Of a stretch of DNA of 64,000 nt, positions 11,201 through 20,200 are shown one piece after another. Origin of the DNA: Callorhinus ursinus (lineage: Eukaryota > Chordata > Mammalia > Carnivora > Otariidae); the NCBI RefSeq assembly GCF_003265705.1, contig NW_020312867.1, forward strand, positions 5,991,730 to 6,055,729, written 5' to 3'. Each line of letters starts with the position of its first letter. The stretch's first letter is position 1. The notes under the pieces are model-generated. The model was not told the origin of the DNA. It did not search any database and saw only the letters and a program-made list of their open reading frames with translations. The translations under genes and the position numbers were made by a program.

Positions 11201-14200
11201 GATTGGAAAACTTAATATTGTTAGGGTGACACTACTCCCTGGGGCGCCGGGGTGGCTCAGTTGTTAAGCATCTGCCTTCGGCTCAGGTCATGATCCCAGG
11301 GTCCTGGGATCGGGCTCCCTGCTCAGCGGGAAGCCTGCTTTTCCCTCTCCCTCCCCCTGCTTGTGTTCCCTCTCAGCCTGTGTCTCTCTCTGTCAAATAA
11401 ATAAACAAAATCTTTAAAAAAAAAAAAAAAGATGACACTACTCCCCAAATTCATCTATGAATCAATGCATTCGCTCTCAAAATCCTAGTAGCCTTTTTTT
11501 AAGAAATGGAAAAATTGATCCTAAAATTCATTTGGATATGTAAAGGACTATAACTGCCCAAATAATTTAAAAAGAACAAGTTGGAGAACTCAAACTTCTG
11601 GATTTCAAAACTTACTACAAAGTTATAGCAATCAATCCAGGGTAGTACTGGCAAATAGCTAAACATATAGACCAAGGGAATAAAATTAACCGTCCAGAAA
11701 TAAACCCTCACATTTATGATCAATTGATTTTCAATAAGGGTGCCAGACAATTCAATAAGGGAAAAAATAGTCTTTTCAATAAATGGAACAACTGGATATC
11801 TACATTCCAAAGAATGGAGCTGGACTTTTACCTCACACCATATGCAAAAATTAACTCAAAAATGGATCATAAACCTAAATGTAAGGGCTAAAACTATACA
11901 AATCTTGGAAGAAAAAGTGGGAGTAAGTCTTTATGGCTTTAGGTTAGGCAATAGTTTCTTGCACCTGACATTAAAGCACATATATGACAAAAGAAAATAT
12001 AGATAAATTGGACTTTATCAAAATTTAAAAAATTTGGGACGCCTGGGTGGCTCAGTCGGTTAAGTGTCTGCCTTCGGGCTCAGGTCATGATCCCAGGGTC
12101 CTGGGATTGAGCCCCATATTGGGCTCCCTCCCTGAGCAGGGAGCCTACTTATCCCTCTTCCCTGCTTGTGCTCTCCCTCACTTTCTCTCAAATAAATAAA
12201 TACAATCTTAAAAAAAAAAAAGAAACAACAAGAGTATACATACTTGTCTTCTTCCTTACCTTAGGAAGAAAGCATCCAGTCTTTTACCATTAAGTATGTT
12301 ATTGGCTGTGGGTTTTCCATAAATGGGCTTTATCAGATTGAGGGAGTTCCATTCTATTCCTGGTTTGTTGATTGTTTTATCATGAACGACGGATAGGTTT
12401 TAAAGACTTTTGATAATGGCTTGAATGGTAGGATTTCAGGCAGCACAGAGATCATAATATGCAGGGAAGACCATCTCATTTTCTTTTCTTCACCAATTCT
12501 CCCCAGTGGAATGGGGAGGGAGACAGGACATGGATTATTTGGTTTATGTGAGACACTTTGCGTATATGATATCGCTTGATCATGAAGTGGATATTACTGT
12601 TATTCCCATTTTACAGAGGAGGAAATTTAGGTATAGAGAGATTAAATAAGTGCTTCCAAAGTTGCGCAATGTTAGTGCCAAAGCTGGGATTTGAATCCAG
12701 ATACCTTAATGCCGGAGCTTAAGCTTTTAACCCTTCATCTTACATGGCTTACTCTCATTCTCCTGGCCCCACAGGATTCTGGATGTTTTCTATGCACTTA
12801 CCATCCAAAATGGAAGTCTGGCAGGTGAGTGTGTGCGCTCTTCAGGCCCCACCCCCGACTAACCTCACCCCAACTAACCAATGTTGCCTCCATCAGCTTC
12901 TCTCACTCTCACCACATCTGGACCCTGATCAGTTCCTGACTCATTCCAGCCCCAAATCTCTGCCTCTGCCATGCCACCCACCTGGAACCCATCTCTCCCA
13001 CCAAAATGTGACTTTAAAAGACCAGATGCCAATCGTCCTTCTTCTTACAGGACTCTCCTGTCACTTACTCCCAGAGGTTACCTATCTTTCCTTTGCCAAA
13101 TCTCCCTCCTAAAGTGGGAGCGTGAGGATGGAACACAATTTTCTCTCTATGCAAGGCAGTTTGTTCTTCTGCTCAAATGAAATGAGACCATTTGCTTTGT
13201 GGTTCCTGGGGAGAAAGGAGGAAGAAATCAGTGGCCAGAGATCCCTGTCAGAGGACAGTAAAGAGTCTCAGAAGGGCTAACGAGAAGGGGATCTGAGGAG
13301 CTTGTCCCTCCCTCTCCTCTTCTCTCCTTTTAGACTCCTTCATATACTTCAAAATCCAGCTAAAGTGTCACTTCCCTCAGAAATTACAGGTGGAGGTGAT
13401 GACATTCCCCCTTCCTCCCACAATTTTCTGTAATCATGAATGCAATCTTCTGTAATCATGACTATTTTCCCAACTGTATTGGGAGCTCTTGAAGACAGAG
13501 CCAGGTCTGATTCACTCCAGCGATGTCCACCTCAGCTCTGGGCACAGGATTGTCACTATCAGTGTTAGTTGACCAGATGATCAGAAGGAAATGTGGAATG
13601 GAGGGAGAGTGGATGGGGCAATGGAAGTGACGGATGCAAGGATGTGGGGAAATGGCTGGGGGATAGATGGACAGATGAATGGAAGATTGGATGGATGAGA
13701 AAATGGACCGATGAGAGGGCAGATGGGATATACCGGTGGGTAAATGGATGGATGGATGGATGGATGGATGGATGGATGTTTGGATGGATGGATGGATGGA
13801 TGGATGGATGGATGGATGGATGGTTGGATGGATGGATGGATGGATGGTTGCTGAGAGGTTGGATAGATGGGAAAGTGAAAGGATTGATGGGAGGGTCAAT
13901 ATATAAGGTAAGTTAGATGGGTAGGAGGGTGGATGGATAAAGAAGGTTGGATAAATGGAAGAGTAGATGAGTGGGCAAGGGTGGGTGGAAGGGTGGGTGG
14001 ATGTGGATGAATGGATTTAAAATGGAAGGCATATTGGATTTTGGATAGATGGTCGGTGGGTGAATGAATGGAAGAGTAAATGGGAAGGTGGATAAATGGA
14101 TGGATTTATGGTTGTAGGAGAATGGATGGATAAAGTTCTATTGGGCCCAGATTAGGGCATCTGAAAAAGATCCCTTGCTTTCCTCAATACCCCACCAGGA

Positions 14201-17200
14201 TGACAGCATAAATAGTCCACTGCAGAGCTTGAGGTAAGAAGAATCTGCTAAATAGTCTTATTATCACCTAAACACCATAATTATATCTAGGTCCTGTGAT
14301 GTATTAGCTAAGAATGTGGGTTCTGCTGTCAGACCAACCTAGGTTTAAATCCCAGCTCCCACACTTCCTGCATGGTTAAACTTTTGCAAGTTACTTCACC
14401 TCTCTGGGCCTTTGACTTCTCATTTATGAGATGAGGCATAACACCCACCTTGCTCTGGGTAATTATCAATATTAAAGAAGTTGTAAACTGTCCTGAATAA
14501 TTCCTGGCCTAAGTTTAGCCCTCAGCAAATGGTAGCTGAGGAGAAATTTTAACCAACAAGTTACCACCTGGTGGCAGCATCCTTAATCGCAAACAAAATA
14601 CTCGAATATTTGGAAGGAGTAAGTTGAATTTAAAAATATTCCAAGTAAGAGGAAGAGCATGAGTAATATTTTAGAGATAAGAACCTGCTGGGTAGGGCCA
14701 GAGATGGGCCCAGGAGAGTGAGCAAATCTGAGGCTAATTCTTTGTGGGCTGACTGACAAAAGTAGAAGCTGAGGGTGACAATAGCAGCATCACAAATCAG
14801 TTGGTCCATGTTTTATCTCCTTCCTCCTAAGAATGTACCAGGAGAAGGTGCGGCATCACACTGGGGAAATCCAGGACCTCCGAGGTAACATGACCCAGCT
14901 CATCGCCAAGCTCCAGTTGATGGAAGCCATGTCAGACGAGGTGAGATCCTGGCCATTCTGCTCCCAAACATCTGACTTCTCTCTTTGTTTAATGCCTTTT
15001 TTCCTATTTCTCAAGTTTTGTTGGAGCACATCCCCCAACAACTTCCTGGAAGAGAGTGAAATAGGAGACGTACTAATTTGCTTAGAACTTGCACATTTGA
15101 AAATATCTTTATTTTACCCTTGCATTTGATTGGTAGTTGGGCTGCGTGTAGAATTCTAGATAAGAAAGTTTCCCCTAAAATTTTCGAAAGAATTCCACTA
15201 TTGTGTTTTAGTTATACTGTTGCTGTTGAGAAGTGTAATAGTGCTATTATTGGTCCTTTGAGTATGATCTGTTGTTTTTTTTTCCTATCTCTGGGAGTTT
15301 GTAGGATGTTCTTTTTATTTCCAATGTTCTATATTTAACTTGCTTGGGGTGGGGTTGCTGAGCTTATTGGATCTATGGGTTGATGTTTTTCAGTAGTTTT
15401 TTAAATTCCTTGTTTATGTCTTAAAATATTGTTTTTATTATGTCTTAATATATTATGTCTTAAAATATTTTTTCCTCCCCACTATCTATCTCCTCTCCTG
15501 GGACTCCAATTACATCTATGCTAGAATTTTAGCGTGTGTTCCACATAATTCCTATGCTATTACCTGGTGTGTTTGATTTTCATTCTTTTTCTCTATGTGC
15601 TTAAGTTTTTGATGTTTTCTATTCACATTTCTTCAGGGTCACTAATGATCTTGTATTCTGTTCTGTCCAATCTACTATTAAACTTTTTCCAGTAAGTTCT
15701 TAATTTCATACGTTGCATTGTTTAGTTCTAGAATATATATTTGATTCTTTTTCATAAGTTTTAATTCTGTGGTGAAATTCTCTAACATCTCATCTATGGT
15801 GTCCATTTTTTCTTTTATTTAACATTTTGTCATAGATATTTTTAAATCCTTGTCTGCTAAATCCAATATTTGGATCATCTATGGTCTTTCTCTATTATCT
15901 GGTTTTCTTTGGAGTATCAATCATATGGTCTTGTATCTTCATGTCCAGAAATTTTTTAGTGTTTTTCTGGACATTGTATACAAAAGAACTGTATGCTCCG
16001 GATAATTATAACTTCAACTAGAGAGAGTTCTCCCTTTTCTTTGTAAGGAAGATGAATACACTGATCACTTCTATGTAGATCTTCATTGTGCTGGTTCAGA
16101 CCTGGATTGCAATTTGTATAAGATTTAGTCAGAGGTTTCATCTTAACCCTTCAATGTCATGCCCATGCAGCTTCAAACTTTTGGTAGATTTCTTGATGGG
16201 AAAGACTGAGCATATGTCTGAGGCTTCTCAAGTCTCCAATTTTGTCTTCCAACCCTGCATCAATTCAAAATCTCTGACCCCAGGGGTAACCTTCTCTGCC
16301 AGGGGCAAGCTTGGATTCTCAGCCTCTAATTGTGCCCATAATTGGTTTAGTGCCTTCAGGTGCAGCTAAAGCTTCTGAGTATTGATTCACCACTCCTCCT
16401 AGGGCAGTGGTTCTCAGAGTGTGACCCCCATATCAGCAGCATCAGCATTACCTGGGAAAATATTAGAAATACAAATCAATGGGCCCTCCTCAGACCTACT
16501 GAAGATGGAAACCAACCATCTGTGTTTCAACAAGCCCTCCAAATGATTCTGATATATACTAAGAAGACTTTTCTAGGGCTTTAATCTCTTGCTTATTTTG
16601 TTTTGAGGTCCCCTCACTGAAAGGGACTTGGTTTCCCAAGCGTTGTGAGACTGGGAAGTTTTACTATGTCTTTCAGAAGTTTTCAAGGTAGCTCTTTAGC
16701 CCCTTCCATAGTTCTGGGTTTCAGTTAACATCTTTTGGGAAAACTGTTCAGGTTTGAGGCTCATCAAGTCTCCAATTTTGTCTTTTTAGTCCTGTGTGAC
16801 TATTAAAATCTTTGCTGCTTTCTCTTGCACCAGTAGCAGCCCTTGTTCAGCCTAAATCCACGTCTTCAGCTCATGCCCAGAATTATCAAATGCCCCCAGG
16901 GATTAAAATATTGTTAGCGGATTTCAGAATGGGTCTCTCCTCTCTATACTTTTAATCCCTCTGGTTCTCATTGCTCCCATAGCTCAGTGGTGGCTTTAAA
17001 ATATGATTTAGTAAACTATATGGCCTTTCCTAGTTGTTTTTATTCGGAGCATTGATCCTCTGTAACTTATTACATCTTACCTGGAAGCCCTACATCTCAC
17101 CTTACATCTTAAATGTCGTGATAATTTGCCTATGGGCTGGCTACACTTGGGGCCATTACAATCTGGAAACTCATGTCCTTTAGTCCTAAAAAGTGTTCTT

Positions 17201-20200
17201 TACTCATGTGATTAAATGGGTGTTTCCCCCCCAGCCATATTTGTTTTATTCTCATTTTTGAAGCTCCTTTTATTTGGATGTTAAATTCCTGAACTCATCC
17301 TCTATTTTCTTCCATTTCTCCCTGTTTTCTTCTCTTTGTTTGTTCTGAAATTGAGAACATAATCTCAGCTTTATCTACCAAAACTTCTACTGGGTTTTTC
17401 GTTTTTGTTAATATATTCTGAATTCCTAAGAATTTTCTTTTTTTTCTTCTTTCTGGGTGTTCCTTTTCATAGATTTCTGTTCTTGTTTTATGGATGCAAT
17501 ATCTTTTCTTACCTTTTGGAGCTTAGGCAGGTCACCAAACTTTCTGAGTTTCCACATCAACAAAACAAATCATAATCACTGCCCTGTAACCCTGTGGCTA
17601 GTCTAGTTACTACTGCCACACAACAAACTGCCCCAAAACTTGGTGGTGCTAAACAATCATTTTATTATGCTCAGAGATTCTGTGGGTCAGGGATTCAAAT
17701 AGGATGCAGTGGGGATGGTTTGTCACTGCTCCACAATGCCTGAGGCTCACCTGGGAAGACTTGAAGGCTGGGGTGACTTGGTAACTGTATCTGGACCCAT
17801 CTGAAAGCATCTTCACTCACATGTCTAGAAGTTGATATTGGTTATCAGCTGGGAACTCAGGGCTGTTGACTAAAGCACTCATACATGTGTTCTCAGTGTT
17901 GTGTGGGCTTCCTCACAGCATGGTAGCTGGCTTCCAAGAGTGAGCGTCCCCAGAGAACCAAGTAGAGCTGTACCCCCTTTTAGACTTAGTCCAGAAGTCA
18001 CATGACATCACCTCTGCCAGAGCCACGGGCCCACCTCTCAACAGACAGAGTATCAAAGTCATTTTGAGAGAAAAGTGTGTTACAGGAGACTTTGTTGTGG
18101 CCATTTTGGGGAAATACAATCTGCCACAGTTTTGAAGAGTCTAATAAAAATAATAGCCAGCATTTACTGAGTACCAACTGTGCTAAGTGCTTTGCAGTCT
18201 TTATCTGGCAGGAGAGTGTAGTAGCTAAGGGCCTAAACACTGGGACCAAACTGCCTGGCTCTGCCTCTTACCAGCTGTGTGACCTTGCACACATTACCTT
18301 TTGTGCCTTAATATTCTTATCTTTAAAATGGGGGTGATCGGGGCACCTGGGTGGCTCAGTCGTTAAGCGTCTGCCTTCGGCTCAGGTCATGATCCCGGGT
18401 CCTGGGATCGAGCCCTGCATCGGGCTCCCTGCTCGGCGGGAAGCCTGCTTCTCCCTCTCCCACTCCCCCTGCTTGTGTTCCTGCTCTCACTGTGTCTCTC
18501 TCTGTCAAATAAATAAAGAAAATCTTATAAAAAAAAAAAAAACAAAGAAGGCCAAGATTCAGAGGGGCGATAACTAGCCCAAAGCCCCACAGCAGTAAAA
18601 GTTTGTCTGACTCCAGACCCCCTGCCTCTTCACTAAGAGTCCTGTCCCAAGTGGAACACCCTGTCATGATGCACGTGGAAGCACCGAAGAAACCCAGTGG
18701 GCAGGGGGGTAGGGATGGCTCTGTGTCACCTGGGCCTCCTCACAGTGGGATGACTGGGTGGTCTTCTGCCAGGACCAGCCACGGTCTCCACAGGCAGGGG
18801 TAAACAGTTCAGGACAAGAGAGTTCCTGCAGTCACCTGTCACTTGGTGTGAACACACGCGTGGACGTGACCTGTCAGAACACATCAGCACACAGCCTGTG
18901 TTTTCTGCCTCCTCAGGAAAAACTTGCCCAGAAAATAATGAAGATGATACAAGGAGATTTTATTGAAAAGCCAGACTTTGCCCTAAAATCTATAGGTAAG
19001 TGACTCCCCCTCACCCCTCACCCCTCACACCGCAACAATCTGCCCGCATCAAGTTTCCCCAGAAACTCTTCAGAGGATGGATTTCAGTTCTGGTCTGGTG
19101 CACTCTCTGCTGCTGGGAAGTTCACGGTCAGAGCTAACCTCTGGCCCCCAGATGGTTCTCTTGCTACAATTTTCTGTTGTCTCGAAAGGGGGGCTGAGGC
19201 AGGGAGAGAAGGCCCCCCATGACCCCTCTACCCACTCACCATCCTCCAGACCCAGAGGCCAGCAGAGCCGCACCTGCCCCACGTCAGGGAGAACAATTGT
19301 GGGTGGGAATCAGTGCTGCGGAAAACCAGAGCAGGTGGCTGGGAGAGAGGGGACGCGGGCAGAGGGGGGTGTGGGAGGACGTTTGAGTTGAGACCTGGCC
19401 AGGAGGGAAAAGTATTCCCGACCCAGGGGAGCCCAAGTGAAGGTACCCTTGTGGGGAGGCAGCAGGAGCATGCGAGGGGCAGGCGGAAGGAGGCGAGGCA
19501 GGGCGGGCAGGGTGGACTGGCCCGGGCCCAAGGGCATGTGGGGTCAGAGGGCATGGGCTTAAGCTCTCAGGGCAGGAGTGCCCTCCTCTGTGCAATAGGC
19601 CTAACGACAGCCATCAGAATAATGAGGAGGCTGTCATTAATGAGGCTCTGAGGGAAGGACTTCCGCTGGGTTAACTCCTTTGCTCCTCACAGCAACGCCA
19701 GGAGGTGAATGTTAGCATTCCTGTTGTTGCTGCTCTTTTTACTCCCATTTCCCAGAGAACACCGAAGTCCAGAGAGGGCCAGTGACTCACCCAAAGCGCT
19801 CGCCTGGCACATAGTCAGTGCCCAACCAGACCCTCCCTCCCAAACAGGGGCCTCCATCGACTTTGAGCAAACGTCAGCCACGTACAACCACGACAAGGCT
19901 CGCTCCTACTGGAACTGGATCCGGCTGTGGAACTATGCGCAGCCCCCAGACGTGATCCTCGAGGCAGGGGGGCTGGGGGGATGAGGAGAGGGTGGCAGGA
20001 GTGTGGTCGGGGTTCTGGGAGCGGGACCTGGAAGTGGACACGGGGGGTGTGCGCAAAGGGGGTGGGGCCCTGGGGTAGGGGGAGAGGTAAAAACACAACA
20101 CAGAGACGGGGCAGGGGCAGGGAAGGGACAGCCTGCTTCGGCACCGGAAGGGGCCCGCCACCCATGCCTCAAGACCTGAGGGTCAAGGAACCCTCACGGC

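Noticed and set aside
13735..13858. Regular repeats that might suggest a CRISPR-like array
   Set aside because: A plain tetranucleotide microsatellite without spacers, in a vertebrate intron.
13462..13899. Minus-strand frame with Ser-Ile-His-Pro repeats
   Set aside because: It is the translation of the (TGGA)n microsatellite, not a protein.
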